A DNA stretch of 64,000 bases from contig OY997640.1 of assembly GCA_963921795.1 (NCBI GenBank), forward strand, positions 10,042,737 to 10,106,736, read 5' to 3'. The translations under genes were made by a program, and so were the position numbers. Below, in pieces: positions 10,621 to 22,670 of the stretch. The stretch is from Nannobrachium achirus. Taxonomy: Eukaryota > Chordata > Actinopteri > Myctophiformes > Myctophidae. Position 1 is the stretch's first letter. The number at the start of each line of letters is the position of its first letter. Under the pieces are notes generated by a model. The model was given only the letters and a program-made list of their open reading frames with translations. It was not told where the DNA came from and did no database searches.

Positions 10621-11245
10621 TCTACCTTTATCAATGGATATTAAGGCTGGGCAATATATCGAAAATGTACCTTCATCTAGGTATCAACATGCAAGGTATA
10701 GCCTACGAAGACGGCTTGAAATGAGGTATTGGTGCATGTGTCAAATTAATTAACAGATACTATGCATGCACGTAGCACATGCAAAAAAGCAGTCCATCTG
10801 TAACCAGGTGTGGTTATTTCAATAAAACCATTGTTGGAAAATGGAAATAAGGCATTTCATTTCTTTATTCTATGTTGTGTAGGCTACTGTGCAATGTGCA
10901 TGCATGGATATGCTATTCATTATCTGGGTTAGGCAGGCAGTGGACCTAAAGCAGAAAAAAAAACAGCTATTAAGATATTAGGCCTAAGATGTCCAAATTT
11001 TGTTTGACTGGCGAACTACTTTTAAAATGACCAGCTAAACAAGATCAACGCCGCTGGCATTACATACCAGACACACATGGAATGGGACAAATAGTGGAAA
11101 AAGTATTTTTTTCAACTATTTGAGGACTCACAACTCTTTATGGAAGGCGACCGCGGTTTTCCTGGTGAACCTGAGCGCACCGGTGGGGGCGTGGGAGTGT
11201 GGGGAACACACACCACTGACTATTGCCGATGATGGAGAGGTTATT

Positions 11246-11302
11246 GCGTTTTTCAGGGTATAATGCGTTATACCGAAGGTCGCATTATACCCTGAAAAAC
11301 CT
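11246..11302. repeat. Hairpin, about 22-bp arms
   Basis: gtttttcagggtataatgcg pairs with cgcattataccctgaaaaac around a short loop. It is followed at 11308-11345 by CTGT-type simple repeat. Confidence 0.85.
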
Positions 11303-11550
11303 TGTCGCTTGTCTGACTGTCTGTCTGTCTGTCTGTCCGTCTGGCTGTACAGGAAGTGATGTCAGTGTGATGTCAGTGAGTCACAGTGATGTGGTACAGA
11401 ATGACTCATATATGGGCATAAAAAGGATGTCATGTGACATCACTTCCTGTACTGACAGTCAGACAAGCTATGAGATTTCTCAGGGTAGGCTATAAAAGTC
11501 CATATATGGTCATTCCCAGAAAAAGAAAAAAAAAAACCTTTTATGTCCAT

Positions 11551-12399
11551 ACACACTAAAAACGGATGGGTTGAAAATAACCTGATCTGGGTTGTGATCT
11601 GGGTAACTATTTGACCTACCCAACAGTAGTAAATCTTACACAGAAAAATGGGTAGGTCCTTTCTACCCAGCACGTAGTAAGATATTCTACCACATCCTGG
11701 GTAGAATTTTTTACCCAGCTCTGGGTCAACCACTATTATTTAGTATATATTTTACCCACATGTGGATAGAATATTTTACTCATCGTAAATGACCATGCTA
11801 ATATTATTTGACATTAACATAAGATGAGATTTGTTTCAGGGTTTTTTTCTCAGATAATTCGTCCCAAGTATAGCAATGTCAACATAAAGGTACATAATAG
11901 TAAATATATGCAACAATGTTGAAAAGCTATAATCAGAGTAGTTTAGAGTAGATCAACATAATATTCTCTAATGTATCATGAGTTCCTCTCTTTCAGAACA
12001 GTAGGGGGAGGGAGCTCAATGATAAGCTAGCAGCCTAGCAGTTACGGTTAGGGTTTTGGCTCAAATACTGACAAATTAAATTCTGACATATGACAGTCAA
12101 GCTTGCCAAGGCAGACACATGGATATGATACATTTAGCATTTTTAGCTACCAAAAGCTTAGAAATATCCCTGAAAACCAAGAGAAATGCTTTTCCCAGCA
12201 TGCTTTGCATACCAGGTGACCAACGTAAGTTTAAAACTACCCAATACTGAGTAAAACAATTTTACTCAGCAGCTGGGTAATGTATGAGCTGTACAAAACA
12301 ACCCATTATACATACACCATTATAATAACCCATAATGGGTAAACCATTTTTTACTCAGATTTTGGGTAGATGAATCTACCCAGCAGTTTTTAGTGTGTA
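11551..12399. mobile_element. Non-autonomous TIR element, about 850 bp
   Basis: The ends are acacactaaaaac (11551-) and gtttttagtgtgt (-12398), reverse complements. Both sub-ends carry repeated TGGGTA/TACCCA motifs (actgggtaa, tacccagc and similar). No transposase ORF is present. The flanks on both sides are themselves roughly complementary (ttatgtccat / acatggaga), so it may have landed in an older palindromic repeat spanning about 11400-12580. Confidence 0.65.
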
Positions 12400-12858
12400 C
12401 ATGGAGATTTCTGATGTCATAAATTCCAGGTTGAAAATGACAATGTTAGGGTACCTATGGCCCATATATGGAGATCCACAGGCATCAAAGAAAGGCCCTA
12501 ACTCACCAAGGCCCTGCTTGGCATTACTAATTAACGTTTTTTTTATGCCCATCTCCATGTATGGGTTTTCTTGAGGTATCTAAAGAGCACAGAGTGCGTT
12601 TATATCTGTGACAAAGTATGTGGTGTTGTCACGACTCGCGAGACTGTCCATCAGAACATGGCTGGGGAGCAGTTTCTGTTTCAAAATAAACATTGACACC
12701 CTGCAAGACCTGAGGGTGTCAGAATGATGTTTGATTTGCACTGTCAGATAGATGTGGTGTTAAAGTATTTAAGCGTGTATGTGGTAAACTGGTTCGTATT
12801 AGTATATCAGTCACATGAGTTCAGTGCATGTCGAAGTGTAACTTTATGTCACTTCCTA

Positions 12859-13190
12859 CAGCTTTGCCACAGCAGAAGGGTCAAAGAGGAGAAGCTACAA
12901 CAGGCCATCAACACACATGGACAGTTCCCCACCAGCCACTAGAACCCAAGGTAAAACACACGCACGCACGCACGCACACACAGGTTTCACGCACCACATA
13001 AAGAGGGTTGCAAGCGATTTATTTATTTTCTTCTGTTGTTAAAATGAGTGTTAAATACAATCTGTTTCGGTTAATTGCAGTTGTTTTGTTTTGGGCTACA
13101 GGGCTGGAGTTCTCTCAACCAGCAACCTGGCACCCGAAAGGTTAAGAAGTTCTAGAGGCAATGAGAAGCACACAGACGACGAGGAGGACA
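12859..13190 (+). other. Possible terminal exon(s) of an unidentified gene fragment
   Basis: After an acceptor-like cacttcctacag (ending 12861) a frame reads LCHSRRVKEEKLQQAINTHG then FPTSH and a stop at about 12940. A donor-like aag/gtaaaa follows at about 12951. A second acceptor-like gggctacag at about 13100 precedes another frame ending in an acidic tail HTDDEEDN and a stop (about 13194). The following 600 bp resembles a 3' UTR with GACGATGATG repeats. The frames look protein-like but I do not recognise them, and the two pieces do not join in one obvious phase. This may be a duplicated gene end. Confidence 0.2.
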
Positions 13191-13194
13191 ACTA

Positions 13195-13760
13195 AACATG
13201 ACGGTGACGACGATGATGATTAGACCTAATGGTCAAATGCTGTGACCTTGTTTAGGTCAAAGCCCCTGCCCCTCCCCCTACCCTACAGTGACGATGATGA
13301 TGATTAGTCCTAAAGACTCAGTCCAATGCTGTGGCCACGTTTAGGTCAAACAACTCCCTGCCCCATCTGCACAGACACAACCCATTGCAATTCGATTCAC
13401 GAATCTGACCTCCGTTGGAACGGACAAAGACCCCCCCCCCCCTCACTGCTCCACGACCGTTTCTGTGTCCCATGTCTAGAGGGCAGACCCAGGCCACTAA
13501 CTCTGACACACTAAATATGAAACTATATCTGCCTCAAGAGTTGCCATGTCTCATAAGCAAACAGACGTGAACAGTCAACTCTGAGCGGAGAGTATTACCA
13601 CCTCCAAGCCAACAGGGAAAAGCGAGGAGAACAGCGTTGACAGAGTTTGAACCCAGTGGAGGTGTTGACAGCAGTCAAGCTCTGTTGATGATGACAGCGT
13701 ATAGGAAATGTCCCCCACCCATCCGGGCCCAACACTTCCGAAATACAGGGTTCCCACGGT
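13195..13760. other. Gene-free stretch with duplicated GATGATG segment
   Basis: A segment with gacgatgatgatgattag and 'tttaggtcaaa' occurs twice (about 13207-13262 and 13290-13350). A run of 12-13 C lies at about 13431-13442. No supported gene. Confidence 0.4.
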
Positions 13761-13939
13761 CATGAAATTCCTGGAAATATTTTGAAATTAGAAAAAATAT
13801 TTTTCCAGTACTGGAAAAGTTTTGGAATTGATCAAGGGTCCTGGCAGGTCCTATGCATTGTCTTTGGTTATTGATTTTGTTAATACCTCTGAAATGACAA
13901 ATTAAACATTGGCCAAATTGTCAAATATTAGAGGCAGAA

Positions 13940-14022
13940 ATTGTGAAAATAGCCTATCTACATGCTCACAACGCCTCGCGTTGCGAGGCGTTCTGAGCAT
14001 GTAGATCGGCTATTTTCACAAT
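13940..14022. repeat. Short palindromic hairpin element
   Basis: Arms of about 39 nt (attgtgaaaatagcctatct... and its complement) with cgcctcgc/gcgaggcg at the tip. It is the best-preserved copy of the dispersed hairpin family. Confidence 0.9.
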
Positions 14023-14259
14023 AGAAACGTGTTATACAAAATTCCTCAACTCCCCAGTTAAAATATGATTATTTTGAGGGTCACAGCCTGAAAAGGTTGA
14101 GAACCACTGGCATACACTACCTGTCTTTGGGCATTTCGCATAGAAGTAAGCAACTTGTTATTGAGCTGAATTATTGTTATATAGTCCTGGAAATTGGGTT
14201 AAATATTCTGGAAAAGTTTTGGAAATTAATTGGTAAAATGTGTGGGAACCCTGGATTTC

Positions 14260-14525
14260 CTAAGAGCCCCACAACAAGGTCGGGATACCAATTGTATCCA
14301 ATCAGGATTGAGAACTCACACAGGATACATTACAATTTAAACAAGTGAAGTTGGAAGTGATGACAAAGAAACAGGAACACAAACAAGTAGCTTATAAATG
14401 GGTAATCTCTCATGTTTGGCTGAAATGTTGTCACCTACCTGAAAATGTATGTTCTGTTCATTAAAGAGCTGGAGAGACAAGGAGACCCATTTTAATGAAC
14501 AAACAGCATATAGTAACTAGAAATA
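14260..14525. repeat. Duplicon 'X', copy 1
   Basis: The block from cctaagagccccacaacaag to aacaaacagcatatagtaa recurs at about 24490-24750 and 49770-50060, where it lies upstream of genes 2 and 3 respectively. It is probably part of the ancestral duplication unit. No coding sequence. Confidence 0.85.
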
Positions 14526-14672
14526 CTGTTCCTTCGAAACAGTGTGGGCTCGATTCCAACCCAAAACAATAACAGTAAAAGTGTCAAGTTCCCAGGCAAT
14601 GCTCTCTATCATTTTACTGACGTAAAATGGTAATGCAAATACAATGTAGACAAGCAGTGTTATTACATGAAC

Positions 14673-15008
14673 TTAAAGGACCAGGTCACCTTTGGGACAA
14701 CCAGATCTTATTTTATTGTTGTGTGGGGACACGATCAACACAATGTTGAGTAATTTTTTGTGTTCAATCTGTGTTTTTAGATATTTTAGTATTTCAACTG
14801 GTCATATGATGCATTTTGCATCATATGATGCATGAGATGATGCAATATCATGCTACAAAGCATCATATGACCAGTTGTAGCGTGCTGAAATAATAAAATA
14901 TCTAAAAACACAGATTGAACACAAGAAATTACAGGATTGTGTTGATCGTGTCCCACACAACAATAAAATAAGATCTGGTTGTCCCAGAGGTGACCTGGTC
15001 CTTTAAAG
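14673..15008. mobile_element. Foldback (MITE-like) element, 335 bp
   Basis: Left arm (taaaggaccaggtcacc...) and right arm (...ggtgacctggtccttta) are complementary over about 140 bp each, with a nested palindrome of tcatatgatgca in the centre. It is flanked by TTAAAG-like sequence on both sides. No ORF. Confidence 0.85.
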
Positions 15009-15138
15009 GTATGGACAATTAAATCAAAATAAAATTAAAATATAATGTGGACGGGTAACCAACAACAAAAGTTCGAGACCAGTAGCATGTTGGGAACTGA
15101 AGTTATGGCTGTTTAAAGCCTGGGAAGAAAGATGGGGA

Positions 15139-15241
<103 letters not shown>

Positions 15242-16720
15242 TGTCTGTCCTAGGGGTCCCTGAACTACACTTTGCAAACCAGCAAACCACATCAAAGTAA
15301 TAGTACGCAGATGGTCCTAATATTGACAAGCTTTTTAAAAACAGCAGATCTACAAGATCACAACATGTCGCAATGTCACATTGTAGATCAGCTTCTACGT
15401 GATTCATCTACCGTATGTTTTGTATTAATAATAAAATCTGCAAAGTAACAAGTAACTAAAGCTGCCAAATGCAATTGCAGTGGAGTATAAGTAACAAAAG
15501 TGTAAAGTAAAAGTTGGTATACAGTACGGGACATGCTGATCCAAATGCATATGGGATATACTAGGATTCAAATGCAGACAGGCTGAAATTCATGGCTTTT
15601 AAAGTGTTTGGGGTGTGGTTTTGCCAGGTGGGTCCACTTCGGTTGATCGTCTGATTTGGAAATGCATTGGTTGTGATATCTCCCTGACAACCAACAACAA
15701 CCACACAGAGTGCCCCTGCGGGTTCTAGGATATATACTGTAAAGCCCATCGCCCGGGAACCTTATTCTTTTTAAGTTAAATTTCTAAAACACTACAAAAC
15801 ATGTGTCAAAGACAAATACAAGCAAACGTCTCCACAGTAACACAGTAACAGTTGTTTGTGTGTCAGTGTGTGTGTATGCGTGTGTGTGTGCGTGTGTGCG
15901 TGCGTGCGTGCGTGCGTGTTAATAATTATTATTATTATTAATAATAAAATCTGCTAAATAAAAAGTAACTGAAGCTGTCAAATGCTGTATTTATAGTAGA
16001 GTATAAGTAACAAAAATGGAAATTAGAGTAAAAGTACCTAAAAATTGTACTGTAGGTACAAGTACTTGTTTGTATATACTTGAGTAAATGTACTTGGTTA
16101 CTTTGCAGCACCACTAGCCTTACATTAAGACGTCTCTGCCGAGACTTTCGCATTGTCACTGCAGGGCCGACTTATGTAAGGCTACATCACCACAGAACAG
16201 CCAATGACAGCCAAGCCTTTAATCACAGCTGTGTCAATCAGTAGAGTGGAGAGGGACATTTATTTATAGTTTTAACTATAACTATAGTTTTATACATCAC
16301 ACAGCTTAGACATTTGGATCAAATCAGACAGCAGACCTGTGTGAACGCATTGATATAAATAGCATATCTGAAGTGTGAACATTACAGCCACAGCGACTTA
16401 ATATAAACATGGGTCCCTTTCCTCTGTCTCACTCTCTCCCCACTCACTAAACCCATTGGAAATGCATTGGGTGCTTAAAGTTAAACATTTTTATTTTTTT
16501 ATAATTAAACTACAAAACATTTCAAAACCAAAAGTACAAGCACACGCACACGTGTCCTCAGTAAGCTGAACACATAAAAATTTGAATGGTGTTGAAAGGT
16601 GTAAGCGTTTAAGAGATGAAGCGCGCCAAAGTTTTGAGGAGATACTGACTATAAATATAGAAACTAGAAATACTGTTCCTTCGAAACAGTGTGGGCTCGA
16701 TTCCAACCCAACAAATAGGA

Positions 16721-17813
16721 TACTTTAAGGTACTGTAAGGTACAGTACCCTACAGTATTGTACTGTACCTTACTATACTGTACTGCACCTTACTGTACTG
16801 TACTGTACTGTACTGTACTGTACTGTACTGTACTGTACTGTAACTTACTGTACTTTACTGTACTCTACTGTACTTTACCTTACTGTACTTTACTGTACTC
16901 TACTGTAACTTACTGTACTTTACTGTACTCTACTGTACCTTACTGTACTGTACTTCACTGTACTCTACTGTACCTTACTGTACTGTACTGTACCTTACTG
17001 TACTGTACCTTACTGTACTGTACTTAACTGTACTCTACTGTACCTTACTGTACTATACTGTACTGTACTCTACTATGCCGTACTGTAACTTACTGTACTG
17101 TACTCTACTGTACCTTACTATACTGTACTTTACTGTACTCTACTGTACCTTACTGTACTCTACTGTACTTTACTGTACTCTACTGTACCTTACTGTACTG
17201 TATTGTACTTTACTGTACTGTACTTTACTGTACACTACTGTATCTTGCTGTACCTTACTGTGCTGTACGTTACTGTACTTTACTGTACTTTACTGTACAC
17301 TACTGTACTGTACTGTACCTTACAGTACTGTACTTTACTGTACTCTGCTGTACCTTACTGTACTTTACTGTACTCTACTGTAACTTACTGTACCTTACTG
17401 TACTGTACTTTACTCTACTCTACTGTACTGTACCTTACTGTACTTTACTGTACTCTACTGTACCTTACTGTACTGTACCTTACTGTACTGTACTTTACTG
17501 TACTCTACTGTACCTTACTGTACTATACTGTACTGTACTCTACTGTGCCGTACTGTACCTTACTGTACTGTACTCTACTGTACCTTACTATACTGTACTT
17601 TACTGTACTCTACTGTACCTTACTGTACTCTACTGTACTTTACTGTACTCTACTGTACCTTACTGTACTGTATTGTACTTTACTGTACCTTACTGTACTG
17701 TACTCTACTGTACCTTTCTGTACTGTACCTTTCTGTACCTTACTGTACTTTACTGTACTCTACTGAACCTTACTGTACTTTTACTGTACTCTACTGAACC
17801 TTACTGTACTGTA
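16721..17813. repeat. (TACTG)n satellite block, copy 1
   Basis: About 1.09 kb of TACTG pentamers with TACTT, TACTC and TACCT variants in a higher-order pattern. The 'LYCTVLYCT' ORFs are a translation of the repeat. Confidence 0.97.
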
Positions 17814-18667
17814 CATATTCTATGTGTTCTAGATCTACATTTTTGATTCTGTGTTTGGGAACCAGCAACTGTCAAATGGACTCCAACTGTAGTGGAGTAT
17901 ATTGAGTGCATATACTGTAGGCTAACAATCCCAGATCACATCTGTCCTCCACTATGTCTTTAACCAAGGCGTTCTTCTATGTGGCCACTCCAGACTGAGG
18001 AGTGGAGCATGGCTTTTATTGTGTTTGTGGATCTGACTTGGAAATGCATTGGTTTTGATATCTCCCTGACAACCAACAACAACCACTAATATGGCTGACT
18101 GTCCCTGCGGGCTCTAGGATATATGGCTATGGGATTTACATCCCATCGCCCGGACTTGATTCTTGATCACAGCTGTGTAATCAGTAGAGTGGAGAGGGAC
18201 ATTTATTTATAGTTTTAACTATAACTATAGTTTTATACATCACACAGCTTAGATATTTGGATCAAATCAGAGAGCAGACCTGTGTGAACGCATTGATATA
18301 AATAGCATATCTGAAGTGTGAATATTGCAGCCACAGCGCCTTAATATAAACATGGGTCCCTTTCCTCTGTCTCACGCTGTCCCCACTCACTAAACCCATT
18401 GGAAATGCATTGGGTGCTTAAAGTTAAACATTTTTATTTTTTTATAATTATACTACAAAACATTTCAAAACGAAAAATACACGCACACTTGTCCTCAGTA
18501 AGCTGAACACATAAAAATTTGAATGGTGTTGAAAGGTGTAAGCGTTTAAGAGATGAAGCGCGCCAAAGTTTTGAGGAGATACTGACTGACTGATAGATAA
18601 ATAAATAAACTAGAAATACTGTTCCTTCGAAACAGTGTGGGCTCGGTTCCAACCCAACAAATAGGAT

Positions 18668-19240
18668 ACTTTAAGGTACTGTAAGGTACAGTACCTTACA
18701 GTATTGTACTGTACCTTACTATACTGTACTGCACCTTACTGTACTGTACTGTACTGTACTGTACTGTAACTTACTGTACTTTACTGTACTCTACTGTACT
18801 GTACTTTACTGTATTCTACTGTAACTTACTGTACTTTACTGTACTCTACTGTACCTTACTGTACTGTACTCTACTGTACCTTACTGTACTGTACTGTACC
18901 TTACTGTACTATACTATACTGTACTCTACTGTACCGTACTGTACCTTACTGTACTGTACTCTACTGTACCTTACTATACTGTACTTTACTGTACTCTACT
19001 GTACTTTACTGTACTCCACTGTACCTTACTGTACTTTATTCTACTTTACTGTACTTTATTGTACTTTACTGTACTCTACTGTACCTTACTGTACTGTATT
19101 GTACTTTACTGTACCTTACTGTACTGTACTCTACTGTACCTTTCTGTACTGTACCTTTCTGTACCTTACTGTACTTTACTGTACTCTACTGAACCTTACT
19201 GTACTTTTACTGTACTCTACTGAACCTTACTGTACTGTAC
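18668..19240. repeat. (TACTG)n satellite block, copy 2
   Basis: About 0.57 kb, nearly identical in variant order to copy 3, which shows that whole units were duplicated recently. Confidence 0.97.
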
Positions 19241-20017
19241 ATATTATATGTGTTCTAGATCTACATTTTTGATTCTGTGTTTGGGAACCAGCAACTGTCA
19301 AATGGACTCCAACTGTAGTGGAGTATATTGAGTGCATATACTGTAGGCTAACAATCCCAGATCACATATGTCCTCCACTATGTCTATAACCAAGGCGTTC
19401 TTCTATGTGGCCACTCCAGACTGAGGAGTGGAGCATGGCTTTTATTGTGTTTGTGGATCTGACTTGGAAATGCATTGGTTTTGATATCTCCCTGACAACC
19501 AACAACAACCACTAATATGGCTGACTGTCCCTGCGGGCTCTAGGATATATGGCTATGGGATTTACATCCCATCGCCCGGACTTGATTCTTGATCACAGCT
19601 GTGTAATCAGTAGAGTGGAGAGGGACATTTATTTATAGTTTTAACTATAACTATAGTTTTATACATCACACAGCTTAGACATTTGGATCAAATCAGAGAG
19701 CAGACCTGTGTGAACGCAATGATATAGATAGCATATCTGAAGTGTGAACACTGCAGCCACAGCGCCTTAACATAAACATGGGTCTATTATCCTTCTCTCC
19801 ACTCTGGGGACCCATTGGAAATGCATTGGGTGCTTAAAGTTAAACATTTTTATTTTTTTATATTTATACTACAAAACATTTCAAAACCAAAAATACAAGC
19901 ACACTTGTCCTCAGTAAGCTGAACACATAAAAATTTGAATGGTGTTGAAAGGTGTAAGCGTTTAAGAGATGAAGCGCGCCAAAGTTTTGAGGAGATACAC
20001 ATATAGCTATAAATAAA

Positions 20018-20109
20018 TAATGAAGATAACATACGTGTGCTCGCCTTCCAGGCGAGCCCACAATAATGAAGATAACATACGTGTGCTCGCCTTCCAGGCG
20101 AGCCCACAA
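20018..20109. repeat. 46-bp tandem pair with GC hairpin
   Basis: Two units of aatgaagataacatacgtgtg plus gctcgccttccaggcgagc, the latter a perfect 7-bp stem (GCTCGCC/GGCGAGC). The same doublet recurs at 22579-22670. Confidence 0.9.
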
Positions 20110-20176
20110 TAAACTAGAACTAGAAATACTGTTCCTTCGAAACAGTGTGGGCTCGGTTCCAACCCAACAAATAGGA

Positions 20177-20753
20177 TACTTTAAGGTACTGTAAGGTACA
20201 GTACCTTACAGTATTGTACTGTACCTTACTATACTGTACTGCACCTTACTGTACTGTACTGTACTGTACTGTACTGTACTGTAACTTACTGTACTTTACT
20301 GTACTCTACTGTACTGTACTTTACTGTATTCTACTGTAACTTACTGTACTTTACTGTACTCTACTGTACCTTACTGTACTGTACTCTACTGTACCTTACT
20401 GTACTGTACTGTACCTTACTGTACTATACTATACTGTACTCTACTGTACCGTACTGTACCTTACTGTACTGTACTCTACTGTACCTTACTATACTGTACT
20501 TTACTGTAATCTACTGTACTTTACTGTACTCCACTGTACCTTACTGTACTTTATTCTACTTTACTGTACTTTATTGTACTTTACTGTACTCTACTGTACC
20601 TTACTGTACTGTATTGTACTTTACTGTACCTTACTGTACTGTACTCTACTGTACCTTTCTGTACTGTACCTTTCTGTACCTTACTGTACTTTACTGTACT
20701 CTACTGAACCTTACTGTACTTTTACTGTACTCTACTGAACCTTACTGTACTGT
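20177..20753. repeat. (TACTG)n satellite block, copy 3
   Basis: About 0.58 kb. Its variant pattern follows copy 2 almost base for base. Confidence 0.97.
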
Positions 20754-21568
20754 ACATATTCTATGTGTTCTAGATCTACATTTTTGATTCTGTGTTTGGG
20801 AACCAGCAACTGTCAAATGGACTCCAACTGTAGTGGAGTATATTGAGTGCATATACTGTAGGCTAACAATCCCAGATCACATCTGTCCTCCACTATGTCT
20901 ATAACCAAGGCGTTCTTCTATGTGGCCACTCCAGACTGAGGAGTGGAGCATGGCTTTTATTGTGTTTGTGGATCTGACTTGGAAATGCATTGGTTTTGAT
21001 ATCTCCCTGACAACCAACAACAACCACTAATATGGCTGACTGTCCCTGCGGGCTCTAGGATATATGGCTATGGGATTTACATCCCATCGCCCGGACTTGA
21101 TTCTTGATCACAGCTGTGTAATCAGTAGAGTGGAGAGGGACATTTATTTATAGTTTTAACTATAACTATAGTTTTATACATCACACAGCTTAGACATTTG
21201 GATCAAATCAGAGAGCAGACCTGTGTGAACGCAATGATATAGATAGCATATCTGAAGTGTGAACACTGCAGCCACAGCGCCTTAACATAAACATGGGTCT
21301 ATTATCCTTCTCTCCACTCTGTCCCCACTCACTAAACCCATTGGAAATGCATTGGGTGCTTAAAGTTAAACATTTTTATTTTTTTATATTTATACTACAA
21401 AACATTTCAAAACCAAAAGTACAAGCACACGTGTCCTCAGTAAGCTGAACACATAAAAATTTGAATGGTGTTGAAAGGTGTAAGCGTTTAAGAGATGAAG
21501 CGCGCCAAAGTTTTGAGGAGATACACATATAGCTATAAACTAGAAAATGTGCAATTTGGGAAATTGCG

Positions 21569-22560
21569 AGTGTGGTTGCTCGCCCCGCCCCCCTCCCACG
21601 AGTTTTGCAAGACGATTATGTTGTCACGTCGCTCCCGAGATCGTTTGTGTTTCGTTTTGAGAGGGTTGTTCCCCCTGAAAAACGCGTTTTGGCCTGAAAC
21701 GGTTACGTTTTGTGCGTTTTTGGCGCCCCCTAAGGGTCGAAGTGGAAATGCTTTTGGGGATTTGTTGAATATCCCACCCGCAACTTGTGGTTTAAATTTG
21801 GTGTTGACTGGATGTTTCGTTTATGATTTATGTCTATTTTTGGCAAAACGGGCCCCTCTCGCTAACTTCGGAAGCGTGTTCCGGACGAACGGTATGGACT
21901 ATCGAAATATCGCTTGAATATGTTTATCGCGTGGGTTCAGAGATCTTTTGTACCAATTTTTGTGACATTTGGAGTAAATATGTGGGAAAAGGAGCAAAAA
22001 GTGTGTTTTGAAGAGAATTCAAAATGGTGGAAAATATATCCTGACGCAAATGGGCGTGGCCTATATGGGGAGATGCGTCATGACCCAAGGAATCCAGGGA
22101 AAAAATAATTTTTATTTTCCGACCTACGGTTCAAGAGTTACAGGCCGAAAGGTAAGGTGGGCTGTTATAGCGCCACCATGAGGCCAAGTGATGTATTTAT
22201 TTTTTCAATAATCCTTGCCATAATTATGAATCTCCTCTCCAAGTTTTGAAACTGTAGCTCCTATGGTTTGCGAGAGAAAAATATTTGAATGTGAGTTTTT
22301 GCATTTTCCCATTCAAGTCAATGGGGAAAATTAATTCACTAATAAATTCATATCAATTAAACGATACAACTTTTCTCTTAGCAAAATATAAGCACTCGAT
22401 TCCCGATGAACCCGGTCGATTTGACATATGGCGCGAGTGTGTGGCGCAAAAACTGTGGGCTGTGAAACGCGCCGAAAAAAAGTTTATCTAGAAGAATAAA
22501 GAATAAAGAATAAAGTTTCCCTAGAACTATAGTGTGTTGCCCTGTAAGGGCAACCACACT
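21569..22560. mobile_element. CpG-rich inserted element, about 1 kb
   Basis: It is bounded by agtgtggttgc (21569-21579) and gcaaccacact (22550-22560), and the right end itself folds (agtgtgttgccc / gggcaaccacact). It interrupts the fourth tandem unit: sequence resumes at 22565 with the ataaataaataatgaag seen in copy 3. It contains a 140-codon open frame with no recognised domain. Related 'tagcgccaccatgagg' sequence occurs at 40620 and 50500-51400. Confidence 0.55.
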
Positions 22561-22578
22561 AATAAACAAATAAATAAA

Positions 22579-22670
22579 TAATGAAGATAACATACGTGTG
22601 CTCGCCTTCCAGGCGAGCCCACAATAATGAAGATAACATACGTGTGCTCGCCTTCCAGGCGAGCCCACAA
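22579..22670. repeat. 46-bp tandem pair with GC hairpin, second site
   Basis: Identical in organisation to 20018-20109, with two units each carrying GCTCGCC/GGCGAGC. Confidence 0.9.

Larger units (their letters stand above)
15640..21535. repeat. Tandem array of about 1.5-kb units carrying TACTG blocks
   Basis: Landmarks recur in order: a gacaaccaacaacaacca segment (15680, 18068, 19495, 21010), a cacagctgtgt segment (16220, 18166, 19592, 21108), a gaagcgcgccaaagttttga segment (16618, 18555, 19970, 21497), a ctgttccttcgaaacagt hairpin (16673, 18619, 20128) and then a TACTG array. There are three full units and a truncated fourth (20754-21535). Unit spacing is about 1430-1940 bp, depending on array length and small insertions. 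The minus-strand ORF shared by the copies is part of the repeat and has no recognised domain. Confidence 0.9.

Noticed and set aside
16758-17766. Long Tyr-Cys-Thr-Leu repeat ORFs
   Set aside because: Translation of the (TACTG)n pentamer. Several frames are open simply because the repeat lacks stop codons.
18434-20109. Recurrent minus-strand ORF containing SSKLWRASSLKRLHLSTPF
   Set aside because: It recurs only because the 1.5-kb unit is tandemly repeated. There is no start or splice conservation and the frame breaks between copies.
21495-21917. 140-aa + strand ORF
   Set aside because: It begins in the tandem repeat and continues into an inserted repeat element. No recognisable domain; likely chance in CpG-rich repeat DNA.
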